Assembly (NCBI RefSeq): GCF_025567265.1
Contig: NZ_JAOQJW010000005.1
Location: 62,001-126,000 of the forward strand
Length of the DNA stretch: 64,000 bases
Direction: 5' to 3'
Source of the DNA: Dorea_A amylophila
GTDB lineage: Bacteria > Bacillota > Clostridia > Lachnospirales > Lachnospiraceae
Shown: in pieces, positions 52,001-58,396 of the stretch
Layout: every line of letters begins with the position of its first letter
How positions within the stretch are numbered: the stretch's first letter is position 1
The notes under the pieces: model-generated
Databases searched by the model: none
What the model was told of the DNA's origin: nothing
The model's input: only the letters and a program-made list of their open reading frames with translations
Program-made: the position numbers and the translations under genes

Positions 52001-53271
52001 CCACGCTTCAGCGTGTTGTTGAAGTTGACGGTCGCAACCTGTCCCGCAACTACGGTTACTCTGCGGGACTCCTGCGGCTCGTAGCGGTCATATTCCTGCT
52101 CGGTTACGGTATATACTCCGGGCATTAGGTTATCGACCTGAATCTGACCGCCGTTTTCTGTCTTAACGGTTTTATCAATGCCGTTGCCCTGAATACGGAA
52201 GGAAATACCGTCAACTTTTCCGTCCTCACTGGTTTTGACGATTTTCGCTGATCCATAGGAAACCTTTAACTTAAGGAATCCCTTAACCGGATCATTGACC
52301 GTCTGAGCATAGGTTACGGTATCCTGCACACCGCCGTTCGGCCCATAGATACCGTCCGTCCAAGTGATAACGCCCTTTCTCTGAGCTGTTTTCTCTGCGG
52401 TAATCGTCAGCCCATCGCTCGGCGCTTTTTCAGCAGTGATCGTCAGCTTGTTGCCGCTTACGGAGAACTGAACACCCGAATTATTGGACGAAAACTTATA
52501 TCCGGAAAGGACATTGTTGCTGTCCGTCAGCGTAACCGTGTATTTAGAGCCATCCCATTTAAGCTCAATTTCCTGTGCGCTTCCCGGCGTTTTGGAAAGG
52601 AAGCTCGGCAGCTTGGAATGCTTCTGCACACTTGCAGCCATTGAATTGTAGTAGCTCATAATCTTGTCATAAATCGGGTGGCTGCGACTGATCTGATCCA
52701 GAACAGCGTCCCTGCCGCCTGTGCTGACCTTGTTAAAGTTTTCATCACGCTCGCCGATCACGGTTTCCCAAATGAGAAGCTGTGTAGCGACTGCGTGAGC
52801 CAGCTTATCGCCGCCCTCGTTCTGAGAACGCCACGAGGTTGAGATTGTTCCCGTATAGCCGTACTGGAAGATACGACCAATGAACAGCTTAATATCGTCA
52901 GGAGAAATGGTGCTGTTATAGGACGCAGGGTAGTTGTCCCAAAAATCCTCGCCCTTTTTGGTAAAGCTGTCTCCGGTCTGCTGCGGGACGCCGATCTCAA
53001 TACAGTAGCAGATATTTCCGTTGTACGATCCCATCGCACGGACGGTTGTATAACGGGAAGTGCCTGTTTTCCAGCCGTTCATAAAGGTAAGGCTGCCGTG
53101 TCCCCATTCGGCGTTGTAATTCGAGTCCCCATCACGGGGATATGAGATAAGGTACACATCGTCCGTTTCCTCTGCGGCATAGGCAGTCGTACCAATCCCT
53201 ACAAGGGAAGTCACGCACATCAGCGCTGCAAGAAACAGCGACATAATGCGCTTTGGTTTCTTAATTTTCAT
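49015..53271 (-). CDS. Thioester-domain / Cna-B repeat LPxTG-like surface adhesin
   Basis: A 1418-residue surface protein from the ATG at 53271 (AAGGAGG upstream). The signal peptide is cut near AYA (about 32). The first external part (about 36-320) looks like a thioester domain: YC motif at 89-90 and TQLLIW with Q164, the pair that forms an internal Cys-Gln thioester and can bind targets covalently. About ten Cna-B/SpaA-like domains follow (first-strand motifs such as GDIEVIKSS, GNIALTKVDA; final-strand E). The end is TPKTGD, a hydrophobic helix and KKKKK, a sortase signal. The element's SrtB is the probable anchor enzyme. Confidence 0.88.
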   Translation of the reverse strand: MKIKKPKRIMSLFLAALMCVTSLVGIGTTAYAAEETDDVYLISYPRDGDSNYNAEWGHGSLTFMNGWKTGTSRYTTVRAMGSYNGNICYCIEIGVPQQTGDSFTKKGEDFWDNYPASYNSTISPDDIKLFIGRIFQYGYTGTISTSWRSQNEGGDKLAHAVATQLLIWETVIGERDENFNKVSTGGRDAVLDQISRSHPIYDKIMSYYNSMAASVQKHSKLPSFLSKTPGSAQEIELKWDGSKYTVTLTDSNNVLSGYKFSSNNSGVQFSVSGNKLTITAEKAPSDGLTITAEKTAQRKGVITWTDGIYGPNGGVQDTVTYAQTVNDPVKGFLKLKVSYGSAKIVKTSEDGKVDGISFRIQGNGIDKTVKTENGGQIQVDNLMPGVYTVTEQEYDRYEPQESRRVTVVAGQVATVNFNNTLKRGDIEVIKSSEDNFNEGVTFHLYGTSLSGIAVDEYAVTDKNGVATFEDVLISGTTPYTIEEVDTAIRYVIPADQTAPVKWNEVTTRNFTNILKKFTVTVTKSDAETGTAQGNASLAGAKYGIFKGEQLIDEYYTDENGQFTTKEYICGADWTIKELEPSEGYLLDPTVHKVGAEPELYTIEHNQTANDVTEQVIKGNIAIIKHTDDGETQIETPEEGAVFEVYLKSAGSFANAKESERDTLICDENGFAQTKDMPYGTYTVHQVSGWEGRELMDDFDVFIAKDAQTYRYLINNSNFESYIQVVKVDAETGKTIPYAGAGFQIYDPSGNLITMEFTYPTPTTVDTFYTDANGSLVTPETLPYGQGFSIVEVQSPYGYVLDSTPVYFDVTEENSSEESGVTVIKVEKTNMPQKGTISIEKTGEVFFGVSVSGGTDENGQELPVIYQPVYETQGLPDTVYEIRAAEDVVTPDGTLRYSKGELVDTVTTDETGFAKSKELYLGKYEIKEVKAGYGMVLSSEVHTVELIYAGQNVAVTETATSFVNERQKVEVSLEKALETNELFGIGNNGEIKNISFGLFADEELVSASGTSIPKDGLLEIITLDENGRATVGTDLPLGSYYVKELATDEHYQLSGEKYPVVFEYAGQETATVAIAVNNGEPMENKLIYGSVSGKKVDENGDGLGGALIGLFKSNDVEFTEENALMTAVSGDDGSFSFENVPYGSWYIREIKQPTGFVLDETVYDVNISENEQVIEIEIVNKLVRGNIALTKVDAEYTDTKLAGAVFEVYKDSNDNGELDSEDELIGTLTEKEIGQYEMNDLLYGRYFVKESKAPEDFVLDEGVYEVFIDTDGKTYQVENTEGKGFANAPMRGNLKIVKTSSDGKVEGFAFRITGANGYDVTLETDENGEIFIEGLRIGEYKISEVNNSVSAMYILPSDKEAVVQVGSTTVVEMHNELRDTPKTGDNSKLGLWLTLAGVSVAGIAACGIIGFKKKKKEDN

Positions 53272-53296
53272 CTGAAATCCTCCTTGAAAAAGAAAA

Positions 53297-53319
53297 ACGC
53301 ACCGTTTTTTTCGGTGCGT
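53297..53319 (-). terminator. Terminator between lipoprotein and adhesin genes
   Basis: ACGCACCG (53297-53304) pairs with CGGTGCGT (53312-53319) around a T-rich loop; on the minus strand a TTTTTCTTTTT run follows. It lies between the lipoprotein stop and the adhesin RBS. Confidence 0.85.
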
Positions 53320-53340
53320 CCTCAAAATGGAATATTAAAT

Positions 53341-54006
53341 TTAAGCATAGCAGATATAGATGTCGTAGATTCCGTCAGAGACTTCCTCCGCCCAAATCCA
53401 TACGGCTGTGATTTCTTCGTCAGCCTTGTACCGATCCAAGCGGCTGTGAATATCCCTTTCAAGATATTTGCAGTGCGCTCCGGCTCGGATCGGATTATCC
53501 CAACAGTAAATTGCCTCGCTGTCTAACAGAAGTCCCACACTCTGAGCGTAGCCTTTTACAAAGGAAATCCAGTAGTCAATGTCAAAGTCGGTTTCGGTTT
53601 TGCTCGGTGTTTCTTCCGTTTCAGGCGGCTCAAGCGTTTCGCTTTCTTTTGGAATATCCGGCTGCGATGTGGATACGGAATGTTCGGTCTTATCCGCTTT
53701 ATCGGGCTGTTCGGCGGACTGTGCCGCCTGCCCGCTTTCAGAAACAGTCTGAGGCTGTTCGGAGCTGACCGTATCCGTTTCCGTCGTTTCTTCCTGCTTT
53801 TCCGGCTTTACTTCCTGCACGGCTTCAGGCGTTGTTTCAACCTCCTTGCTTTCCTTTCCCGCAGGTGTTTCGGATTCAGAGGTGCTTTGAACACTCTCCG
53901 AAAAAGAAAACGGCTGCGGCGTATCTTCATTCGGCGGGGCATTGTTGCAGCCTGCAAGCACAGTCAGCAAAAGAGCCAATAAAAAAACAATCGTTTTTGT
54001 TTTCAT
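53341..54006 (-). CDS. Lipoprotein with low-complexity linker
   Basis: A 221-residue lipoprotein. Type II signal peptide with lipobox LAGC (lipid Cys at about 20), then a linker of about 110 residues rich in Ser, Glu, Pro and Thr (EEEx and PE repeats), then a compact domain DFDIDYWISFVKGYAQSVGLLLDSEAIYCWDNPI. No family recognised. RBS AAAAGGAG precedes the ATG. The long linker would let the C-terminal domain reach through the wall, as in conjugation lipoproteins of other elements. Confidence 0.8.
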   Translation of the reverse strand: MKTKTIVFLLALLLTVLAGCNNAPPNEDTPQPFSFSESVQSTSESETPAGKESKEVETTPEAVQEVKPEKQEETTETDTVSSEQPQTVSESGQAAQSAEQPDKADKTEHSVSTSQPDIPKESETLEPPETEETPSKTETDFDIDYWISFVKGYAQSVGLLLDSEAIYCWDNPIRAGAHCKYLERDIHSRLDRYKADEEITAVWIWAEEVSDGIYDIYICYA

Positions 54007-54130
54007 TGCGTTTCACTCCTTTTCTGCCGCCATTGTAATGCGAAACAGCATTTCAGGCAAAGGTGTGAAACGAAGGTTAATCTTACATCATAGGGCATAC
54101 CTCCTGTGCTTTGGAATGGTGCGTTTTTCT

Positions 54131-54201
54131 GAGATAGATTGAGTTAGGTGAGATAGCTGTAATCAGGAGAGATAGTTTTATTCTTTCGGATAGTGAGATA
54201 G
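54131..54201. repeat. GAGATAG iteron-like repeats downstream of parB
   Basis: GAGATAG occurs at 54131-54137, 54150-54156, 54169-54175 and 54195-54201: spacing 19, 19 and 26 bp, always the same strand. They lie in a 244-bp gene-free stretch between parB and the lipoprotein, the common place for a ParB centromere (parS-like site). Confidence 0.55.
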
Positions 54202-54211
54202 TTTAGGGGTT

Positions 54212-54247
54212 GGAGTGTGAGGAAGGGGAAGAAGAAAAACACACTCC
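54212..54247 (-). terminator. Hairpin after parB
   Basis: GGAGTGT (54212-54218) pairs with ACACTCC (54241-54247) around a purine-rich loop of about 22 bases. It lies a few bases past the parB stop (54251). The T-rich element is inside the loop rather than after it on the minus strand, so termination is uncertain. Confidence 0.45.
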
Positions 54248-54250
54248 GCC

Positions 54251-55204
54251 TTACCTGCTGTCACGCTCGGCACGGTTTCGCAAAAACTTGTTGTAATGCT
54301 CCAGCGCCTTGCAGACATACTCCTCCGTTTGGTTGATGGGGATATTTTTCGGAATCAGGTTTCGCACCCTGTCCCCACGCAAAACAATCTTCTCACGCTG
54401 ATTCGGCTTTTCCTCGCTCATAATTGCAGAGATTGCCTCCGTAGTCAGCTTGCCTTCCTCGAAAAACTTCCGCATACGGATTGCCTGATCGTGTGACGGG
54501 GTACAATCGTTTAAGTCGATTTCGTCCACCAAATCCCTCTGGCAGTCCTCGTTCAGATAGGACAGCTCAACGGCGGGGCGCATTTTAATCCTGCCCTCGT
54601 CCACAAATTCAAGCAGTTCGGGGACAAGGTTAGTCAAGCGGATATATCGGCGAACTTGATCTTTGCTTTCGCCTACTTGTTCAGCGAGTTCACTGTCAGA
54701 ACGCCCTTTTGAAAAATTAGTCGCCACTGGCGACGCATTTTCTTTTCTCGGTCTGCCTGCCTGTCTTTTCATAGCGTCAAGCCGCATTTTATATGCGTGG
54801 GCTTTCTCCGAGGGAAGTATCTGCGACCTTTGGAAGTTGCTTTCGACCATTAAAATCGTTGCTTCATCACGGTCGAGGTCTACCACCTCACAGCGCAGCG
54901 TTTCAAATCCGGCAAGCTCGCAAGCCCTTTTTCGCCTGTGTCCTGAAATAAGCTCGTATCTTCCGTCCTCCTTCTGCCTTACGGTAGCGGGAGTAATCAC
55001 GCCACGCTCTTTGATACTTTCCACAAGCTGAAACATATCCTCATCTTCCCGCACCTGAAACGGGTGGTCGGGAAAATCGTCGATTTCCTCAAGCGGAATA
55101 TCCCTGATTTTTGACAGCTTCGCTTCGTCCCTTTCCTCCTGAGAGGAAAACAGCTCATCGAGCGTGTTCGTGGGCAGCGTGAAGTCGCTCTTTCTGCCTG
55201 CCAT
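54251..55204 (-). CDS. parB: ParB-family partition protein
   Basis: A 317-residue ParB/Noc-type protein. The N-terminal ParB domain shows FPDHPFQVREDEDMFQLVESI, ERGVITPATVRQ and the GHRRKRACELAG box used for CTP binding. The centre holds a helix-turn-helix segment (SDSELAEQVGESKDQVRRYIRL). The start at 55204 has GGAGGTG upstream, overlapping the parA 3' end by 50 bp. It should bind a centromere near the operon; the GAGATAG repeats directly downstream are the candidate. Confidence 0.92.
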   Translation of the reverse strand: MAGRKSDFTLPTNTLDELFSSQEERDEAKLSKIRDIPLEEIDDFPDHPFQVREDEDMFQLVESIKERGVITPATVRQKEDGRYELISGHRRKRACELAGFETLRCEVVDLDRDEATILMVESNFQRSQILPSEKAHAYKMRLDAMKRQAGRPRKENASPVATNFSKGRSDSELAEQVGESKDQVRRYIRLTNLVPELLEFVDEGRIKMRPAVELSYLNEDCQRDLVDEIDLNDCTPSHDQAIRMRKFFEEGKLTTEAISAIMSEEKPNQREKIVLRGDRVRNLIPKNIPINQTEEYVCKALEHYNKFLRNRAERDSR

Positions 55205-55985
55205 CGGCTAACACCTCCTTTGTGAAACTGGCGTAAGCCTTAGACACCGGACTGTTCGGCTCATAGGTGTAGATACTTGTCCCTTTAGAAGATACCTCTG
55301 CGGCTTTTACGGCTGCCGGAATCATTGATCGATATATCCTGATATGGCTGCCGAAATTCTCCCTGAGCGCTTCCACTGTGCTTTTCGCAAGATTTGTCCT
55401 TCCGTCCACAAGCGTCAGAAGAATACCGTCGATTTTCAAATCGGCGTTTGTGTGTTTCCTCACTTTCGCAATCGTCCCCAAAAGCTGCGTCATTCCCTTA
55501 GCGGGAAGATACTGCGCCTGAACGGGGATAATCACGCTGTCCGCCGCCGTTAGAGCGTTAAAGGTAATCATGCCCAAGCTCGGCATACAGTCAATAAGGA
55601 CATAATCGTACTTGTCTTTTACAAGGCTCAGATAATTCTTCAGGACGCTTTCTCGGCTCATCGCCGTTACAAGCGTCATTTCCAATGACGATAGACTGAG
55701 ATTGGACGGTACAAGGTCTACTTTCTCTTTATGTTGCAGAATACCGTCAAAAGGATTTTGCTCCTGTTCCGATATGATTGCCTGAAGCTTCTCTGTCAGC
55801 GTTACGGAAAGACTGTCGGTATCCCTCCAGCCGAGGCAGGTCGTTAAATCGCCCTGCGGATCAGCGTCAATCAGAAGCACCTTTTTCCCTTGCATAGCAA
55901 GTCCGACGCCTAAATTGACCGTAGTCGTGGTCTTGCCCACACCGCCTTTTTGATTGCATACCGCAATGGTCTTGCAGTTTGACAT
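55155..55985 (-). CDS. parA: ParA-family partition ATPase
   Basis: A 276-residue deviant Walker ATPase: QKGGVGKTTTTVNLG at 12-26 (with the extra Lys), switch region VLLIDADPQGDLTTCLGW and YVLIDCMPSLG. Typical of chromosomal-type Soj/ParA without an N-terminal helix-turn-helix. RBS GGAGG is 11 nt upstream; CCGGAG is nearer. It pairs with parB to partition the circular or replicating element. A 560-bp structured non-coding region lies upstream. Confidence 0.93.
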   Translation of the reverse strand: MSNCKTIAVCNQKGGVGKTTTTVNLGVGLAMQGKKVLLIDADPQGDLTTCLGWRDTDSLSVTLTEKLQAIISEQEQNPFDGILQHKEKVDLVPSNLSLSSLEMTLVTAMSRESVLKNYLSLVKDKYDYVLIDCMPSLGMITFNALTAADSVIIPVQAQYLPAKGMTQLLGTIAKVRKHTNADLKIDGILLTLVDGRTNLAKSTVEALRENFGSHIRIYRSMIPAAVKAAEVSSKGTSIYTYEPNSPVSKAYASFTKEVLADGRQKERLHAAHEHAR

Positions 55986-56104
55986 CTCCGGCTTTACCTC
56001 CTTTCATAGATTTCACAGCCTGCCTCAATAAGAGGCGGCTATGTAAAGACCGCAGTATTTGTTCTCAACGCCCCCTGCGGAAAGCGATTTGCTTTGTACG
56101 GGAA

Positions 56105-56328
56105 GCGCTAAGGTTACAGTTTGCGAAACCGTATCATAGGAATCTCACCTCTGCCGGGTACTCCGCCAGCTCCGTAGAGAAGTATCATTATCATTCTGAC
56201 TGTCATTGCCGTTTCAGTAGCAAGCTGAATTTCAGGTCGGGGATTCTCGCTCATTCTCCATAAATACAATGGGAAAGTCTCGGCGTACCCACCTTCGGGC
56301 TATTCATCAGAACTAATGTCCTTAGCGC
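56105..56328 (-). ncRNA. Candidate structured leader RNA upstream of parA
   Basis: A 9-bp inverted repeat, GCGCTAAGG (56105-56113) and CCTTAGCGC (56320-56328), closes a 224-nt segment. On the minus strand several hairpins can form inside: ACGGTTT-CGC-AAACTGT, CCAT-N7-ATGG, CTGAA/TTCAG and CCC-GAAGGT-GGG. The segment lies 120 nt upstream of the parA start. It is not a known family that I can name. It also contains a 46-codon reading frame (56114-56254), so RNA, peptide or both remain possible. Confidence 0.4.
56114..56254 (-). CDS. Possible 46-residue basic peptide in the parA leader
   Basis: An open frame from the ATG at 56254: MSENPRPEIQLATETAM, then TVRMIMILLYGAGGVPGRGE and IPMIRFRKL. Its stop is adjacent to the 9-bp closing stem of the leader. 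GGAGA is present but only about 2 nt from the ATG, so translation is doubtful. It may be a leader peptide or a chance frame. Confidence 0.35.
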   Translation of the reverse strand: MSENPRPEIQLATETAMTVRMIMILLYGAGGVPGRGEIPMIRFRKL

Positions 56329-56337
56329 CTGACTATT

Positions 56338-56483
56338 CAATTTTCAAGGTACTTTGAAGGGGGAAATCCCTATCGGGAAAATAACCCCTTCACTCATTTG
56401 GACAAAGGGGGTCAAAATGCACACCCAAAATCGCCCCTTTTCCGAAAAAAATTTGAAAAAAATTTTTTTGACCTTGAAAATTG
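56338..56483. repeat. Large inverted repeat with nested hairpin and A/T tract
   Basis: CAATTTTCAAGGT (56338-56350) is repeated in inverted form as ACCTTGAAAATTG (56471-56483). Inside are GAAGGGG with CCCCTTC, enclosing ATCCC/GGGAAAAT, and then an A/T tract of A7 and T7 runs (about 56445-56469) that should bend the DNA. With the leader this fills the 560-bp gap 55986-56549. No gene of normal size is seen. It resembles a replication-origin or control region. Confidence 0.6.
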
Positions 56484-56501
56484 CCCTAAAAACGCAAAAA
56501 A

Positions 56502-56533
56502 GCCGCCTGCTTCTCCGTAAAGAAACAAGCGGC
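56502..56533 (-). terminator. Terminator hairpin (GCCGCCTG/CAAGCGGC type)
   Basis: GCCGCCTG pairs with CAAGCGGC around about 16 bases, followed on the minus strand by six T residues. It ends the transcript of the 59-aa gene (56550-56729). Same stem family as 20191 and 36654. Confidence 0.8.
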
Positions 56534-56549
56534 ATAACTACAGTTTTAT

Positions 56550-56729
56550 TTAGATGTATTGGACGGTAATTTTTTTCTTTCGTGCTTTTGTAAATTTGAT
56601 AAGGACATCATCTACTGCGTCTGTATATCTGCCTTGCGCTATCAGATTATTTTTAAGGGCGATTAACGCCTGCAAAACCTGTCCGTACTCCTCGTCATCA
56701 AGATAGATATGAAATTGCCTGTCTTTCAT
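56550..56729 (-). CDS. Small TDAVDD-type protein, 59 aa
   Basis: A 59-residue protein from the ATG at 56729 (GGAGG upstream): MKDRQFHIYLDDEEYGQVL, then the core GRYTDAVDDVLIKFTKARKK. It is a paralogue of the 66-aa protein at 29214 (shared HI-x-LDD and TDAVDD-x-x-IK). It follows the zinc-ribbon gene by 13 bp in the same direction and ends before a terminator, so the two form a short operon. Confidence 0.75.
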   Translation of the reverse strand: MKDRQFHIYLDDEEYGQVLQALIALKNNLIAQGRYTDAVDDVLIKFTKARKKKITVQYI

Positions 56730-56742
56730 CAAACCGCCTCCT

Positions 56743-58143
56743 TTATTTTTTCTGTCCTTTTCTCCATTCAAAAAACCTCTGCCGGATAAACGCTGTATCC
56801 TCATCTTCATTCGAGGTTATGAAAATATGTAAGCTGCGAAACGCTTTTTTGATTTTCATAGCGAAGTCTATTTCGCTGTTTCCTAATGTATAGGGGATTT
56901 TAATCAGTTTGATCTCCCGCTTCCGGCACAGATATGCTTTCAAGGTTTCTACATTCTCTGTCCGACTAACCGTTTCAATCGCTGCTTTTTCTTCAGGCAA
57001 ATAGATTTCAAGCGGTATGCCGATAATCTTATCCGTATCCGTCTGTACCTTTATGCGCTTCTTCGCTGCATAATACATAACTGCCAGCTTCGGAAAAACC
57101 GTCAGATAGTCTTTTTCACACACCTTACAGCCTTTTCCTTCAATCGCTCTTTCTGAAATTTTTGCCTTCCACGAGTGTCCGAGTGAACATTTCCACCACA
57201 CGCTCTGCATTGAGTGCCTTGATATTTTGTTTGGGGAAATATTTTTGTTCTTTTCGTAGTCCCATTCCGAAAGAAGATGTGCGTCCGTCGTTGCTAAATC
57301 ATTATACCCTGCCATAACCGCCCGATCCGCACAGACAGGGCATACCGTTCCTTTTACACGGGCATAAACAACAGACTGCCATTCATACCCGCACTCTCTG
57401 CACTTCCACCAGACATTTCTGCGGGACTTTTCATTTATCATATCAGGAGTAAAGGGCAGATTCCGGTCTGACCATTCCTGTGCAAGCTGAGGGTGTGTTG
57501 TGGCGAAATCAATAAATCCTTTCAGCAGAAGTTGACCGCTGCAATAAGGACACCCGCTTCCGCCTGAACGAGTGGAAATAAGCGTGTTCCATTCGTGACC
57601 TTTGCTGCACCGCCACCATACCTTCCGATTTGCAAAGACCGTAACCATATCAGGCTTTAGTGGGTAATTTCTCTCAGACCATTCAGAAGCGATTTGAGGG
57701 CGCTGTGAGGCAAGGTCATTGAATCCTACTAAGATTTTATTATGGGAGCAATACGGACAGCCTGTGCCGTTTAACGCCCTGCTCTTAACCGTTGCTGTCC
57801 ATTCGTGACCATATTTATCCCGCCAGATTACTTTCTTATGAGAGCCTGTCGTTACCATTGTCGGTTTCAGCGGATCATTCTTACTCGACCATTCATCAGC
57901 CAGTTCCGGCTTCAGCGTTGCCAAATCATTGACGCCCTCTATCACTCTTGCGCCTGAGCAGATTGGGCAGTTTTCGCCGTTTGAACGAGCCTTAACACTG
58001 GTCTGCCATTCGTGACCGCAAGCGCCCTTCCACCAAACGACTTTGTTTGAGCCGTATGTAATCCTATCCGGTGTAAGCGGCAGGTTTTTATCCGACCATT
58101 CCGCAACAAGTTCAGGGTGTACCTCTGATAAAATATTGCTCAT
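56743..58143 (-). CDS. Five-repeat zinc-ribbon protein with possible VSR-like nuclease domain
   Basis: A 466-residue protein from the ATG at 58143 (GGAGAGG upstream). Five tandem units of about 65 residues (DUF4379 type) show WW-x-C-GHEW and GCPxC knuckles. Repeat 2 has lost its first Cys (RDKYGHEW), and repeat 4 has GYEW instead of GHEW. The C-terminal 130 residues contain PLEIYLPEEKAAIE and IKLIKIPY, resembling the VSR/PD-(D/E)xK nuclease core (D/E-I-Y-x-P...AIE) but with the first acid replaced by Glu. Possible DNA-binding nuclease; next to the element's right end. Confidence 0.75.
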   Translation of the reverse strand: MSNILSEVHPELVAEWSDKNLPLTPDRITYGSNKVVWWKGACGHEWQTSVKARSNGENCPICSGARVIEGVNDLATLKPELADEWSSKNDPLKPTMVTTGSHKKVIWRDKYGHEWTATVKSRALNGTGCPYCSHNKILVGFNDLASQRPQIASEWSERNYPLKPDMVTVFANRKVWWRCSKGHEWNTLISTRSGGSGCPYCSGQLLLKGFIDFATTHPQLAQEWSDRNLPFTPDMINEKSRRNVWWKCRECGYEWQSVVYARVKGTVCPVCADRAVMAGYNDLATTDAHLLSEWDYEKNKNISPNKISRHSMQSVWWKCSLGHSWKAKISERAIEGKGCKVCEKDYLTVFPKLAVMYYAAKKRIKVQTDTDKIIGIPLEIYLPEEKAAIETVSRTENVETLKAYLCRKREIKLIKIPYTLGNSEIDFAMKIKKAFRSLHIFITSNEDEDTAFIRQRFFEWRKGQKK

Positions 58144-58396
58144 ACTCAATCCTCTCCTTCCTCTGCGATTAGCTTCATTATATTGAGAAAGCGTGGATTG
58201 GTATAGTTTGCGACGGGGAGAGTAAAAACTATGAGAAAATACAGAAGCCCCTGAGAAGCTATACCTTCTCAGGGGCGGTGTGAAACTAAAAATTATGCGA
58301 TTTTTTTGTTACTGCACCGATTTTAGCACCGATTGGTGTAAAATTGGTGTATTTGTGTAAAATCCGAGGTTTTCGGAAAATGAAGTACATCCCGTT
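58144..58396. other. Probable right end of the integrative element
   Basis: This gene-free stretch contains a 12-bp perfect hairpin (GCCCCTGAGAAG at 58247-58258, CTTCTCAGGGGC at 58265-58276) and, closer to lysS, GCACCGATT twice (58314 and 58326, 12 bp apart), then TTGGTGTA twice (58333 and 58344, 11 bp apart) plus a third variant near 58353. Short direct repeats like these are typical arm-type recombinase sites at ICE or phage ends. The exact att core cannot be fixed, because the left copy is outside the window. Confidence 0.5.

Noticed and set aside
50125..52128. 667-codon open frame on the plus strand
   Set aside because: It lies wholly antisense to the Cna-B adhesin, whose repeats and composition keep the opposite frame free of stops. 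No RBS and no recognisable domain.
56304..56310. CTGATGA (minus strand), hammerhead-like core
   Set aside because: The required GAAA core after a second stem and the cleavage-site stem are not present.
1..58396. Integrase or transposase of the element
   Set aside because: No tyrosine or serine recombinase motif was found in any frame; the gene is presumably beyond the left edge.
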